Shown: positions 26,260 to 35,663, numbered from the stretch's first letter. The stretch: DNA of 64,000 nucleotides from Corallococcus silvisoli (GCF_009909145.1 NZ_JAAAPJ010000027.1:1-64000); one strand, 5' to 3'. The notes: a model not told the origin generated them from the letters alone. Numbers and translations are program-made.

Positions 26260-27981
26260 ATGCAAGACGAGTTGGCGCAGCTCATGGCTGCGCTCAGGGA
26301 TTCCAGGGACTTCGAAACGGCGGCGGCCGCGACGTTGCGGCGGATGCTGACCGTGGCGGAAGCCGCGGTGGCGGCCAGCCGCTATGCGGGGCGGGCCCGG
26401 GTCCTGCGCGGCATCGTCCACCTGCGTCCCGGAGAGGCGTACCGGCGGCTGGCGGCGCTGGACGTGGGCGGCAAGGAGACCACGGACGCGGGCGTCGGGA
26501 CGCCCTTCTTCACCTCCGCCACGGCCTGGCGCGCGGTGGTGGAGCACCGGTGCGCGGTGTCCATCGACGTGAACATCGGCACGGTGCAGCCGCACGCGCC
26601 GGACGCGCCGGTGACGGGGGACCCGGGGCTCGCGGGCTTCCACAGCAACGAAAGCAAGCAGCGCTTCCTGGGCCGCCACGCCACGCACGTGTGCGTGCTG
26701 CCCCTGCGCACGCCCGCGGGCATGGAGGGCATGATTTCGCTGGAGGCGGACTGCCTCGCCGCGATGGGCCAGGAGTTCGTCTGGCGCGACGCCGGGGACC
26801 TGCTCCAACTGCTCACGGACATCGCCGCGCCGTACCTCACCGCGCTGCCGCAGCGGCCGGTGGCCACTCCGGAGGTGGACGAGTTCCTTCCCGTGGTGGG
26901 CCACTCCATGGCGGAGCTGCTCCCCATCCTCCGCGTGTTCGCGCTCCAGGACGAGACCATCCTCGTGAGCGGCGCCACCGGCGCGGGCAAGTCGCGCCTG
27001 GCGCGCTGGTGCCATGAGCGCTCCAACCGCCGGGGCAAGCCCTTCGAGACGCTGGACCTCGTCACCGTGCCGGAGGACCTCCAGATGGCGGAGCTCTTCG
27101 GCTGGAAGAAGGGGGCCTTCACCGGCGCGGTGCGCGACGCGCCGGGCGTGGTGGCCCGCTCGGACGGGGGCACGCTGTTCATCGACGAAATCGACAAGCT
27201 GTCGCTGAAGGCGCAGGCCGGCCTGCTGCACCTCTTGGAGTCGCGCAGCTATCGGCCGCTGGGCGAGGGCACCGGCGAGAAGCTCGCGGACGTGCGCTTC
27301 ATCATCGGCACCAACGCGGACCTGCACGCGCAGGTGCGGGCCGGGCGCTTCCGCGAGGACCTGTACTACCGCGTGAACGTGCTGCCCGTGCGCATGCCGC
27401 CCCTGCAGGACCGCCAGGACGAGATCCCCCTCTGGGCCCGGTACATGGTGAACCGCCGCCACCGCGAGCGGATGCCGGAGGGCTCCGCGCGGCTGGCCTC
27501 GGAGGCGGAGCACCTGCTGACCACCAGCACCTGGCCGGGCAACCTGCGGCAGCTCGACAACATCGTGCGGCGCGCCTACACGCTGGCGATGGTGGAGCAG
27601 GCGGCCGGCGCGGGCGACCTCGTGCTGCAGGAGAAGCACGTGGCGCGCGCGCTGGACTACGAGCAGGCGCCGGGCGGCCGTCCCCTCCCCGAAGCGCTGC
27701 GGGCCGCGGCGCAGGCCTTCGTGGGCGAGGCGCGCAGGCGCGGGGCTCCGCTGGACCTGGACTGCGCGGACGGCTTCCGCGGACTGGTGCTGGGGCTGGC
27801 CATCCGCCAGGTGGGCCGCGACGAGGCCTTCCGCCTGCTGGGCCGCGAGAGCCTGGTGAAGAACCGCAACCACCACAAGGCGCTCAAGCGCGAGCTGGAG
27901 AAGGTGGACGTCCTCTACAAGGCGTTGGGCGAGGGGGGCTCGCCCTTCTCCGACCTGCTCGAGAACGAAGACGCCGAGTAG
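26260..27981 (+). CDS. Sigma-54-dependent activator (AAA+), GAF-type N-domain
   Basis: 573 residues. Residues 1-200 look like a GAF-type sensory domain. The AAA+ core has Walker A GATGAGKS (near 238, variant of GETGTGKE), GAFTGA (near 286) for sigma-54 contact, Walker B TLFIDEIDK, and FREDLYYRVNVLPVRMPPL. The C-terminal 110 residues hold an HTH-like segment (IRQVGRDEAFRLLGRES to HHKALKREL) that departs from the usual Fis-type helix-turn-helix. GGAGG is 7 nt before ATG. The leader suggests it controls itself; other targets are unknown. Confidence 0.92.
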   Translation: MQDELAQLMAALRDSRDFETAAAATLRRMLTVAEAAVAASRYAGRARVLRGIVHLRPGEAYRRLAALDVGGKETTDAGVGTPFFTSATAWRAVVEHRCAVSIDVNIGTVQPHAPDAPVTGDPGLAGFHSNESKQRFLGRHATHVCVLPLRTPAGMEGMISLEADCLAAMGQEFVWRDAGDLLQLLTDIAAPYLTALPQRPVATPEVDEFLPVVGHSMAELLPILRVFALQDETILVSGATGAGKSRLARWCHERSNRRGKPFETLDLVTVPEDLQMAELFGWKKGAFTGAVRDAPGVVARSDGGTLFIDEIDKLSLKAQAGLLHLLESRSYRPLGEGTGEKLADVRFIIGTNADLHAQVRAGRFREDLYYRVNVLPVRMPPLQDRQDEIPLWARYMVNRRHRERMPEGSARLASEAEHLLTTSTWPGNLRQLDNIVRRAYTLAMVEQAAGAGDLVLQEKHVARALDYEQAPGGRPLPEALRAAAQAFVGEARRRGAPLDLDCADGFRGLVLGLAIRQVGRDEAFRLLGRESLVKNRNHHKALKRELEKVDVLYKALGEGGSPFSDLLENEDAE

Positions 27982-27992
27982 CCTCGCCGCCC

Positions 27993-28017
27993 CCGCGCCC
28001 CATCCGCTGGGGCGCGG
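27993..28017. terminator. Hairpin between convergent genes
   Basis: CCGCGCCCC (27993-28001) and GGGGCGCGG (28009-28017) form a perfect 9-bp stem with a 7-nt loop, midway between the activator stop (27981) and the stop of the opposing GDYXXLXY gene (28030). No T-run lies on either side, so if it ends transcription it would do so weakly or by blocking both polymerases. Confidence 0.45.
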
Positions 28018-28029
28018 AGCGTGGCGGCC

Positions 28030-28527
28030 TCAGTGCACGTTGCTGCCGAGCAGCTCGTAGTTCTCGTCGCGCAGGCCCACCAGCACGCTGGATCCGTTGT
28101 CCATCACGCGCAGCTCGCCGTAGCGCGCCTTCGCGAAGCGCTCCGCGTGGCCCTCCTGGAAGAAGAAGGCCTCCGCCCCCAGGCGCATCTGCGAGTTCCG
28201 GATGCGGAAGTGCAGCCGCACCTCGCCCGGGGCCAGCGGGGTGCCCGGCGTCTCGTAGCGGACGAACTCGCCCACGTTGTGCTCATTCAGGTGCAGCACG
28301 ATGTTGCCGTCCTCCTGGGGTTCCTCGCGGCCTTCGCGCCAGCCCTGGTTGATGGCGTAGTCGAGCACCATGTAGTCGCCCTGGATGAGCGAGCGGGGAT
28401 CGACCGGCGCCAGCCGCAGCAGCACCGGCTGGCCCTGGGCCAGCACGGTCTCCTTCTGCACGACGAGGAACGCGATGGCGAGCAGCACCACCGCCAGCCC
28501 TCCGAAGATGACGACGCCGCGTTTCAT
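28030..28527 (-). CDS. GDYXXLXY family protein
   Basis: 165 residues with one N-terminal membrane anchor (VVIFGGLAVVLLAIAFLVV). The signature GDYMVLDYA near residue 50 matches GDYxxLxY, which names the family. The remainder is a beta-rich extracytoplasmic domain. The gene starts 4 nt inside the stop of the DUF4401-type gene. The family is routinely found with DUF4401 and DUF2157 membrane proteins; its function is not known. Confidence 0.88.
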   Translation of the reverse strand: MKRGVVIFGGLAVVLLAIAFLVVQKETVLAQGQPVLLRLAPVDPRSLIQGDYMVLDYAINQGWREGREEPQEDGNIVLHLNEHNVGEFVRYETPGTPLAPGEVRLHFRIRNSQMRLGAEAFFFQEGHAERFAKARYGELRVMDNGSSVLVGLRDENYELLGSNVH

Positions 28528-29633
28528 CGCGCCTCCGCGAGCACGGCGGGGTCCCGCCGCAGGACGAACTGCCGCACGCCCAGCAGCACCAGGCCTCCGC
28601 CCACGAGCGCGAGCGCCTTGGCCAGCAGCGTGAGCTGGAGGTCGTAGTAGTAGAACGACCCGAACGTCAGCAGGAAGGCCGCCGCGAGCCCCAGCATCAC
28701 GCGGCTGCGGCGGTGGAAGCCGAGCGTCAGCATCAGCCCCGCCATCAGCACGCCAGGAGTGTGCAGCGTCATGACGGTGAGGAGCAAGAGCGCGCAGGCC
28801 GCCGGGACCCAGGCACGCTTGTCCCCCGCCAGTCCCTGCTCACGCAGCACCCGCCAGCCCGTCCCCAGCGCGAGCAGGGCCAGCACGAGGGAGATCCCCG
28901 CGCGCGGCACGAAGTCGCTGGCGAAGTGGAACAGGTAGCGGAAGCCCTGCTGGGCGCCCTCGATGCTGCGGAACAAGAGCCAGCCGGGCACCGCGCACGC
29001 GAGCGCGAAGGCGATGGGGCCCACGCGGGCCCCCAGCGGTCCGCGCCGGAGTTGAGGCTCGAAGAGGAGGAAGCCGCAGAGCGCCGTGGCGCCCACCAGC
29101 ATCCACGCGTCCACGCCCACGCCCCCCAGGCCTTGGTACGCCAGGACCGCGCCCGACACGCAGATGCCCACCGTCGCCAGGAAGTAGAGGATGACATCGG
29201 GGAACGTGGCGAGCAGGGCGATCCCCATCAGCATTCCCGCCAACGCCAGGAGGTCCATGTCCAATTCCTTGATGCCCAGCCCTGAAAGGAACGCTCCGAC
29301 GCCCGACAGGCACAGGGCCAGGGCGAGCTGCTCCATGAAGGGCCCGCGGGTGCCGCGGCGCAGGAACACCGACGCCACGGCCAACGCCAATCCCAGGCCG
29401 GTGAGCGCCGCCTCCTCCTTCCAAAGGCCCACGCAGGCGAAGAAGCTGAGCATGAAGGCGGCGGACAGCCATGCGCCCAGCCCGGCCAGCGCCTTCACGA
29501 ACCAGGGGGACGCGCCCACGGTCTTCTGCCGGACCTCCAGGGCGGTGCGGGCGCGGGCGTCTACCTCCGCGCCCACGTGGCCCTCGGCCGTCAGGCCCTC
29601 CAGGACTTCGCGCATCGTCGGTCGCAGGGCCAT
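28524..29633 (-). CDS. DUF4401-type polytopic membrane protein
   Basis: 369 residues with about ten hydrophobic helices after a 50-residue charged N-terminus. I assign DUF4401 from the neighbours and from the length and helix pattern rather than from a unique motif. It starts 2 nt after the DUF2157-type gene and overlaps the GDYXXLXY gene, so the three form one unit. No transport or enzyme motif is visible. Confidence 0.75.
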   Translation of the reverse strand: MALRPTMREVLEGLTAEGHVGAEVDARARTALEVRQKTVGASPWFVKALAGLGAWLSAAFMLSFFACVGLWKEEAALTGLGLALAVASVFLRRGTRGPFMEQLALALCLSGVGAFLSGLGIKELDMDLLALAGMLMGIALLATFPDVILYFLATVGICVSGAVLAYQGLGGVGVDAWMLVGATALCGFLLFEPQLRRGPLGARVGPIAFALACAVPGWLLFRSIEGAQQGFRYLFHFASDFVPRAGISLVLALLALGTGWRVLREQGLAGDKRAWVPAACALLLLTVMTLHTPGVLMAGLMLTLGFHRRSRVMLGLAAAFLLTFGSFYYYDLQLTLLAKALALVGGGLVLLGVRQFVLRRDPAVLAEAR

Positions 29634-29635
29634 GG

Positions 29636-30646
29636 TCAGGTCTCCTCCGAAACGCCCGTGGCCTGCGACTCATGGCGCAGCCAGTACACCGCCAGCCCCA
29701 CCTCGCAGATGAGCAGCAGGGGCAGGAGGAAGAGGGTCAGCTCCTCGGCGCGGGTGACCTCGATGAGGAAGTAGCCCGCCGCCGTGGTGACGAGGATGAT
29801 GGCGCACAGCGCGCCCACGGTGAGCAGGAACAGCTCGCCGTGCAGGTGCCGGTGCAGGGCGTAGATGGCGGCGAAGGCCCCCAGCAGCAGCAGCAGCGAC
29901 AGGCCGGTGTCGAACGCGCGGTTGTACTGGCTGACGATGAACAGGATGGACATGCCCACGAGCGGCCCCATCGCCATCAGCGCGAGCACGCGCGGCATCC
30001 ACCGCCCCTGGAGCCACGGCACCCGCCGGTTGGCGAAGTGCTCGTAGGTGGCCCACGCGAACCCGTTGAGCAGCCCGAGGATCAGCGCCAGGTTCGTGCC
30101 GCGCGACTCGAAGCCGTGCATGCGCTGGCCCCAGAAGAGGATGAGGCCGGTGTTGATGAGCACGAGCTGCAACAGCCACAGCGGCGTGAAGCGCGCGAGC
30201 GCCACCCACGGGAGGATGAGCACTCCCCAGCCGATGAACAGCTCATACGGGTCCGCGCCCGTCTGGTACGTCTGGCCGAAGACGGCGAGCAGCGGGCCCA
30301 CGAGCACCGCCGCCGCGAGCAGCGAGAACTGCCCCGAGGGCCGCTCCCCCAGCCGCCACGCACCCACGGCCGCCCCGGTGATGCCCAGGGCCACGAGGCC
30401 CAGCTTCGCGAAGCGTCCCAGCTCCGCCCAGTTGAAGGCGAAGAAGTACACCACGCCCGCGAGCACCAGCAGCGCGCCCAGGGCCATCAGCGTCGTGGAC
30501 AGGAACGCCCTCCACGCGGAGCGCGACGGCGTGGCGACCGCCAGGTGCAGCGCGCGCCCGTACGCGTCGGGGCTCAGGATTCTGGCGTCCACCAGCGCTT
30601 GCAACCGCTCTGGCGTCGCCTCCAGGTCTAGGAAGTCTCTCGGCAC
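29636..30646 (-). CDS. DUF2157-type polytopic membrane protein
   Basis: 336 residues. A soluble N-terminus with LQALVDARILSPDAYGRAL (the short helical repeat of DUF2157) precedes about ten membrane helices, beginning FLSTTLMALGALLVLAGVV and FFAFNWAELGRFAKLGLVAL; the FNW sequence after helix one is common in DUF2157. First gene of the three-gene unit. Role unknown. Confidence 0.85.
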   Translation of the reverse strand: MPRDFLDLEATPERLQALVDARILSPDAYGRALHLAVATPSRSAWRAFLSTTLMALGALLVLAGVVYFFAFNWAELGRFAKLGLVALGITGAAVGAWRLGERPSGQFSLLAAAVLVGPLLAVFGQTYQTGADPYELFIGWGVLILPWVALARFTPLWLLQLVLINTGLILFWGQRMHGFESRGTNLALILGLLNGFAWATYEHFANRRVPWLQGRWMPRVLALMAMGPLVGMSILFIVSQYNRAFDTGLSLLLLLGAFAAIYALHRHLHGELFLLTVGALCAIILVTTAAGYFLIEVTRAEELTLFLLPLLLICEVGLAVYWLRHESQATGVSEET

Positions 30647-30695
30647 GGCGCAGGACTGTACCCGGTTCGGATGACGGCGGGGATGCCGGGCCCGC

Positions 30696-31676
30696 TCAGT
30701 CGCCGGTGCGCTCCGCGTCCAGGAAGGCCTTCAGCTCGGGGAGCACGCGCTCGGGGCGCTCGAGTTGCGGACTGTGTCCGCAGTTCACGCGCAGCACACG
30801 GGCCTGGGGCAGCCCGCGCGCGGCCTCGTCCGCCAGGGAGACAGGCAGCGTCTCATCCCGTTCACCCCAGATGAGCAGCACGGGGACCTTCACCTCGCCC
30901 AGCCGCTCGCGGCGGTGGAACACCGGGCCCGTCAGCGGCGCCAGCGTGTTGAAGGCCCGCGCCGCCTCTGGCCTGCCGCCAGGGACGGCGAGCAGCTCAT
31001 AGCCCAGCGCGCCCAGCTTCACTCCCAGCGGGGTGGGCGGCGGCGGCAGCATCCGCGCCATCGCCCAGGGCCCCAGGTTGCGCGCCAGCCGCTCCGGCCC
31101 CGCGTGGAAGAAGAGGCGCGAGGCCCGGGTCATCTCCGGCCCCAGCCCCATCGCGTCCACCAACACCAGCCGCTCCACCGGCACCGTCCCGCGAAGCGCC
31201 AGCTCCAGCGCCACCAGCCCGCCCAGGGAGTGACCGACCACCGTCACCGGCCCCGGCGCCACCAGCCCGAGCGCCTCCTCCACCGGGGCGGTGAAGAAGC
31301 GCGCCGCGTCCTCCGGGGAGCGCACGGCCAGGTCCGGGGCGGTGGACTGTCCGAAGCCGGGCAGGTCCAGGGCCAGCACCCGGTGGTGCCGGGCCAGCGC
31401 CGTCAGAGAGGGGAACGCGTGCGTCGCGCAGTGGCCGCGCCCATGGAGCCAGACCACGGTCGAACGCGCGCCCTCCGGGGGGCCTCCCTCGAGGATTCGC
31501 ACCGCGCCCCCTCCGGGCAGCCAGTGCACCTGGGGCACCACGGCGGGGGCCAGCTGGGCCAGGAGGCCCGCCTCCACCGGGCCCACCGGGGGTGTGGCGC
31601 CCGGGGCCCCCGGGCGGCCGGCGGCGTCCCAGCGAGGGGGGAGGGGAGAGCGGCGGGGGGGAGGCGGGCGGGACAT
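30696..31676 (-). CDS. Alpha/beta hydrolase
   Basis: 326 residues. An oxyanion-loop VVWLHGRGHCATHAF, the nucleophile elbow VVGHSLGGLVALELAL (Ser near 148), catalytic Asp in LIWGERDETLP and His in NCGHSPQLERPE give a complete catalytic triad. A cap domain lies between. About the first 50 residues are Pro/Arg-rich and perhaps not translated; several later starts are possible. Substrate unknown; family members include esterases, lipases and haloalkane or epoxide hydrolases. Divergent from the moxR operon. Confidence 0.88.
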   Translation of the reverse strand: MSRPPPPRRSPLPPRWDAAGRPGAPGATPPVGPVEAGLLAQLAPAVVPQVHWLPGGGAVRILEGGPPEGARSTVVWLHGRGHCATHAFPSLTALARHHRVLALDLPGFGQSTAPDLAVRSPEDAARFFTAPVEEALGLVAPGPVTVVGHSLGGLVALELALRGTVPVERLVLVDAMGLGPEMTRASRLFFHAGPERLARNLGPWAMARMLPPPPTPLGVKLGALGYELLAVPGGRPEAARAFNTLAPLTGPVFHRRERLGEVKVPVLLIWGERDETLPVSLADEAARGLPQARVLRVNCGHSPQLERPERVLPELKAFLDAERTGD

Positions 31677-31793
31677 GGTGAGGATGACCCTTTACGGGAC
31701 GGGGCGGCTTGACGGAATGTCCGGCCTACAGCGGTGTTGAGCCGGACGCCCGGGAACCCTAGGCTGCCCGCCGCCCAGGCCGACAGAGGGGAC

Positions 31794-32783
31794 ATGAACA
31801 CCGACATCCGCGCGCTCACGGAGCGCGTGCAGCAGGAAAGCAGCTTCGTCGAGGTCCTCAACCAGGAGACCGGCAAGGTCATCGTCGGGCAGCGGTACAT
31901 GCTCGAACGCATCCTCATTGGTCTCTTGTGCAACGGGCACGTCCTCCTGGAGGGCGTGCCTGGACTCGCCAAGACGCTCACGGTCCGGACCGTGGCGGAC
32001 TCGCTCAGCGCCACCTTCATGCGCGTGCAGTTCACCCCGGACCTGCTGCCGGCGGACCTCGTCGGCACGATGATCTACAACCAGCAGACGGCCGCGTTCA
32101 CCGTCCGCAAGGGGCCCATCTTCGCGAACATCGTCCTCGCGGACGAAATCAACCGCGCCCCCGCCAAGGTCCAGTCCGCCCTCCTGGAGGCCATGGCCGA
32201 GCGCCAGGTCACCATCGGCGACCAGACCTTCGGCCTGCCCTCGCCCTTCCTCGTGCTGGCCACCCAGAACCCCATCGAGCAGGAGGGCACCTACCCCCTG
32301 CCCGAGGCCCAGGTGGACCGCTTCATGCTCAAGGTGAAGGTGGGCTACCCGACCCGTGATGAGGAGAAGGTCATCATGGACCGGATGTCCGGCGGCTCCT
32401 CGCCCAAGGCCCAGCGGGTCATCGCGCTGGAGCACCTGGCGCGCGCGCGCGAGCTCGTCCACGCCATCTACATGGACGAGAAGGTGAAGGAGTACATCCT
32501 CAACGTGGTGTTCGCCACGCGCGAGCCCGCGCGGTACGGCCTCAAGGACCTGGCGGACTACATCCAGTTCGGCGCCTCGCCGCGCGCCACCATCGCGCTC
32601 GCGCAGGCGGCTCGCGCGCACGCGTTCCTGCGCCACCGCGGCTTCGTCACGCCGGAGGACGTGAAGGCCATCGCCTTCGACGTGCTCCGCCACCGCATCG
32701 CGATGACCTACGAGGCCGAGGCGGAGGAGCTCACCCAGGAGAAGATCATCCAGCGCGTCTTCGACCGCGTGGAAGTCCCCTGA
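31794..32783 (+). CDS. MoxR family AAA ATPase
   Basis: 329 residues from ATG 31794 with AGAGGGGA upstream. Walker A EGVPGLAKT near 53, Walker B VLADEINRAP near 113, sensor 1 LVLATQNPIEQEGTYPLPEA and the lid-domain EHLARARELV place it in MoxR. MoxR proteins act as chaperones that insert cofactors or assemble complexes containing VWA-domain proteins, here those encoded by the following Bat genes. Confidence 0.95.
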   Translation: MNTDIRALTERVQQESSFVEVLNQETGKVIVGQRYMLERILIGLLCNGHVLLEGVPGLAKTLTVRTVADSLSATFMRVQFTPDLLPADLVGTMIYNQQTAAFTVRKGPIFANIVLADEINRAPAKVQSALLEAMAERQVTIGDQTFGLPSPFLVLATQNPIEQEGTYPLPEAQVDRFMLKVKVGYPTRDEEKVIMDRMSGGSSPKAQRVIALEHLARARELVHAIYMDEKVKEYILNVVFATREPARYGLKDLADYIQFGASPRATIALAQAARAHAFLRHRGFVTPEDVKAIAFDVLRHRIAMTYEAEAEELTQEKIIQRVFDRVEVP

Positions 32784-32807
32784 CCGCCCCCCGGTAAGAG
32801 CGCGCCC

Positions 32808-33689
32808 GTGCTGCCCAAGGACCTCATCCGCCGCATCCGCAAGCTGGAGATCCGCACCCGCAAGGTGGTCTCCGACATGCTGGCCGGCCAGTACCATTCG
32901 GTGTTCAAGGGCCGAGGCATGGCCTTCTCCGAGGTGCGGCAGTACCAGCCCGGGGATGAGATCCGCTTCATCGACTGGAACGTCACCGCGCGCATGAACG
33001 AGGCGTTCATCAAGGTCTTCACCGAGGAGCGCGAGCTCACGGTGATGCTCCTGGTGGACGTGTCCGCCTCCAACGAGTTCGGCTCGAAGGAGCGCACCAA
33101 GGCGGAGGTCGCCGCGGAGGTGGCCGCGCAGATCGCCTTCAGCGCCATCGCCAACAACGACCGCGTGGGGCTCATCCTCTTCTCGGACCGGGTGGAGAAG
33201 GTCGTCCCGCCGCGCAAGGGCCGCACGCACGTGCTGCGGCTGGTGAGCGACATCCTCACCTTCAAGCCGAAGGGCCGGGGGACGGACCTGGCGTCGGGGC
33301 TCACGTACCTGACGCAGGTGTCGAAGCGGAAGGCCGTGACCTTCCTCGTGTCGGACTTCATGGCGACGGGCTACGAGAAGCCGCTGCGGCTCGTGGGCCG
33401 CAGGCACGACCTGGTGCCGGTGGTCATCGAGGATCCGCTGGAGCAGGCGTTCCCGCGCCACGGGCTCGTGGAGATGGAGGACCCGGAGACAGGGGAGCGC
33501 TTCGTCGTGGACACCAGCTCTTCCACCGTGCGCGGGCGGTTCGCGCGCGCGATGCAGGTCCAGCGCGACGAGCGCCGCAAGCTGTTCAAGAAGCTGGAGC
33601 TGGACCACGTGGAGCTGCGCGCCGGAGACGACCACGGCAAGGCCCTGGCCAACTTCTTCCGCACGCGGGCCCGGAGGATGGCGGCATGA
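32808..33689 (+). CDS. DUF58 / VWA-like protein of the Bat operon
   Basis: 293 residues from GTG. The DUF58 signature reads YQPGDEIRFIDWNVTARM near 46-62, followed by MLLVDVSASNEFGS, a degenerate MIDAS-type DxSxS. DUF58 proteins are soluble VWA-like partners of MoxR. Its ATGA overlap with the next gene shows translational coupling. Confidence 0.93.
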   Translation: MLPKDLIRRIRKLEIRTRKVVSDMLAGQYHSVFKGRGMAFSEVRQYQPGDEIRFIDWNVTARMNEAFIKVFTEERELTVMLLVDVSASNEFGSKERTKAEVAAEVAAQIAFSAIANNDRVGLILFSDRVEKVVPPRKGRTHVLRLVSDILTFKPKGRGTDLASGLTYLTQVSKRKAVTFLVSDFMATGYEKPLRLVGRRHDLVPVVIEDPLEQAFPRHGLVEMEDPETGERFVVDTSSSTVRGRFARAMQVQRDERRKLFKKLELDHVELRAGDDHGKALANFFRTRARRMAA

Positions 33690-34678
33690 GGCGCGCGCTC
33701 GTCCTCGCGGCCGTGCTCGGCTTCAGCGCGCCAGCGGTGTGGGCGCAGGCCCCGGCCCCGGCGAAGGCTCCGGCCGTCCTGGAGTCGGTGACGCCCACGG
33801 GGGCCTCCGCGCGCGTGGAGCCGGAGGAGGTGCGCATCGGCGAGCCGTTCACCTACCAGGTGACGCTCACCCACCCGAAGGACCAGCGCTACGAACTGGT
33901 GCCCCCCACGGGAGAGGGCGCCGTCGAGCTGCTCCAGCAGACGCGCCAGCGCCAGGACAACGCGAACGACGCCATCACGACGTTCGGCCTGCGCTTCTCC
34001 GCGTTCGAGCTGGGCGGCGTGCAGCTGCCCGACCTCACCTTCGACGTGGCGACGCCGGAGGGCCCCCGGCGCTTCGTGCTCAAGGGCAAGCCGGTGGAGG
34101 TGGTCTCCTCGCTGCCTCCGGACGCGAACGGGCAGGGCGCGGAGCTGTTCGACTACCAGCCGCCGCAGGAGGTGCCCATCCGGTCCTGGACGCTGCTCTA
34201 CGCGCTGGCGGTGGCGCTGGCGGTGGGGCTCGCGGTCTGGGCGCTGGCGCGCTGGTGGCAGCGCCGCCCGAAGCGCGAGAAGGTCGTCCCGCTGCTGCCC
34301 CTGGACGTGCGCGTGCGCCAGTCGCTGGACGCGCTCAAGCGCGAGGACCTGCCGGGCCGGGGCCACGCGAAGGACTTCTACTTCCGCCTCTCCGAAATCG
34401 TGCGTGGCTACCTGGGCGAGCGCTACGGCTTCGAGGCCCTGGAGTGCACGTCGTCCGAACTGATGACGTCCCTGCGCAGGCTGCCCACGCCGGGCCTGCC
34501 CGAGGACGCGCTGATGCGCTTCGTCTCCGAGTCGGACATGGTGAAGTACGCCCGCGCCGACGCCTCCCCCGAGTCCTGCAATCAGGCGCTGGCCTTCGGC
34601 TACGACCTGCTGGCCCGGACGTACGTTCCTCCCGCTCCCCCCACGCCCGATGCTGCCTCCGGACCTCGCGTTCAATAA
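33686..34678 (+). CDS. Exported protein with DUF4381-like C-half, Bat operon
   Basis: 330 residues with a signal (RRALVLAAVLGFSAPAVWA), a beta-rich extracytoplasmic domain, one membrane helix near 170-190 (LLYALAVALAVGLAVWALA) and a cytoplasmic helical tail (FYFRLSEIVRGYLGERYGFE) resembling the DUF4381 helix. It sits between DUF58 and BatA and overlaps BatA by 29 nt. Such a membrane-spanning partner is often found in Bat-type operons outside Bacteroides. Confidence 0.8.
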   Translation: MRRALVLAAVLGFSAPAVWAQAPAPAKAPAVLESVTPTGASARVEPEEVRIGEPFTYQVTLTHPKDQRYELVPPTGEGAVELLQQTRQRQDNANDAITTFGLRFSAFELGGVQLPDLTFDVATPEGPRRFVLKGKPVEVVSSLPPDANGQGAELFDYQPPQEVPIRSWTLLYALAVALAVGLAVWALARWWQRRPKREKVVPLLPLDVRVRQSLDALKREDLPGRGHAKDFYFRLSEIVRGYLGERYGFEALECTSSELMTSLRRLPTPGLPEDALMRFVSESDMVKYARADASPESCNQALAFGYDLLARTYVPPAPPTPDAASGPRVQ

Positions 34679-35663
34679 CCCGGAGGTGCTCTGGGCCCTG
34701 CTCCTGGCGCCGCTGTTGCTGGGGCTCGCCTTCTGGGAGCGCAAGCGCCGCGCGACGCTGCGCTTCTCCGCCGCGCACGTCTTCGCGAAGGGCGGGCGCG
34801 GGCTGCGCACGTACCTGCTGCCCCTGTTGCCCGTCCTGCGCGCGGCGGCGGTGGTGGCGGCGGTGGTGGCCATCGCCCGGCCGCAGTCGCGCGACTCGCG
34901 CGTGCGCGACCTGTCGGTGGAGGGCATCGACATCGTGGTGGCGCTGGACCTGTCCACGTCCATGGAGGCGGGTGACTTCCGGCCGCAGAACCGCCTGAAC
35001 GTGGCGAAGGAGGTGCTCGCGGACTTCATCACCGGCCGCGTGAACGACCGCCTGGGCCTGGTGGTGTTCTCCGGCGCCGCGTACACGCAGTCCCCGCTGA
35101 CGCTGGACTACGGCGTGCTCAAGGAGGTGCTCAAGCAGCTGCGCACCCGCGTGCTGGAGGACGGCACTGCCATTGGCGACGCCATCGCCACGTCGCTCAA
35201 CCGCCTGCGCGACTCGGACGCGAAGAGCCGGGTGGTGGTGTTGATCACCGACGGCGACAACAACGCCGGGAAGATCTCCCCGCTGGACGCGGCGAACATG
35301 GCCGCGTCGCTGCACATCCCCATCTACACCATCCTCGTGGGCAAGGGCGGCAAGGTGCCCTTCCCGCAGGGAACGGACCTGTTCGGCAACACCGTGTGGC
35401 GTGAGACGGAGATCCCCATCAACCCGGAGCTGATGCAGGACATCGCGGACCGCACCGGCGGCGAGTACTACCGCGCCACCGACCCGGAGGGGCTCAAGCA
35501 GGGCCTTCAGAAGGTCCTGGACGCACTGGAGCGCTCGAAGCTGATGGAGGGCGGGGCCAGCGCCACGTACAAGGAGAACTTCCACCCGTTCCTGCTCGTG
35601 GCCTTCGGGCTCGCCGCGCTGGAGCTGCTGCTGCGCGCCACCTTCCTGCGGGTGTTCCCATGA
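34650..35663 (+). CDS. batA: BatA-like VWA membrane protein
   Basis: 337 residues. Two N-terminal helices (LLLAPLLLGLAFWERKR and LLPLLPVLRAAAVVAAVVAI) precede a VWA domain with MIDAS DLSTSM near 100, then VFSGAAYTQSPLT and ITDGDNNAG, and a C-terminal helix. This is the layout of Bacteroides BatA, which is exposed to the periplasm and binds divalent metal. It overlaps BatB by 4 nt. Confidence 0.92.
   Translation: MLPPDLAFNNPEVLWALLLAPLLLGLAFWERKRRATLRFSAAHVFAKGGRGLRTYLLPLLPVLRAAAVVAAVVAIARPQSRDSRVRDLSVEGIDIVVALDLSTSMEAGDFRPQNRLNVAKEVLADFITGRVNDRLGLVVFSGAAYTQSPLTLDYGVLKEVLKQLRTRVLEDGTAIGDAIATSLNRLRDSDAKSRVVVLITDGDNNAGKISPLDAANMAASLHIPIYTILVGKGGKVPFPQGTDLFGNTVWRETEIPINPELMQDIADRTGGEYYRATDPEGLKQGLQKVLDALERSKLMEGGASATYKENFHPFLLVAFGLAALELLLRATFLRVFP

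Noticed and set aside
25989..26285. A minus-strand open frame across the start of the activator gene.
   Set aside because: Low-complexity product with no recognisable domain; it crosses regulatory sites and the start of a well-supported gene.
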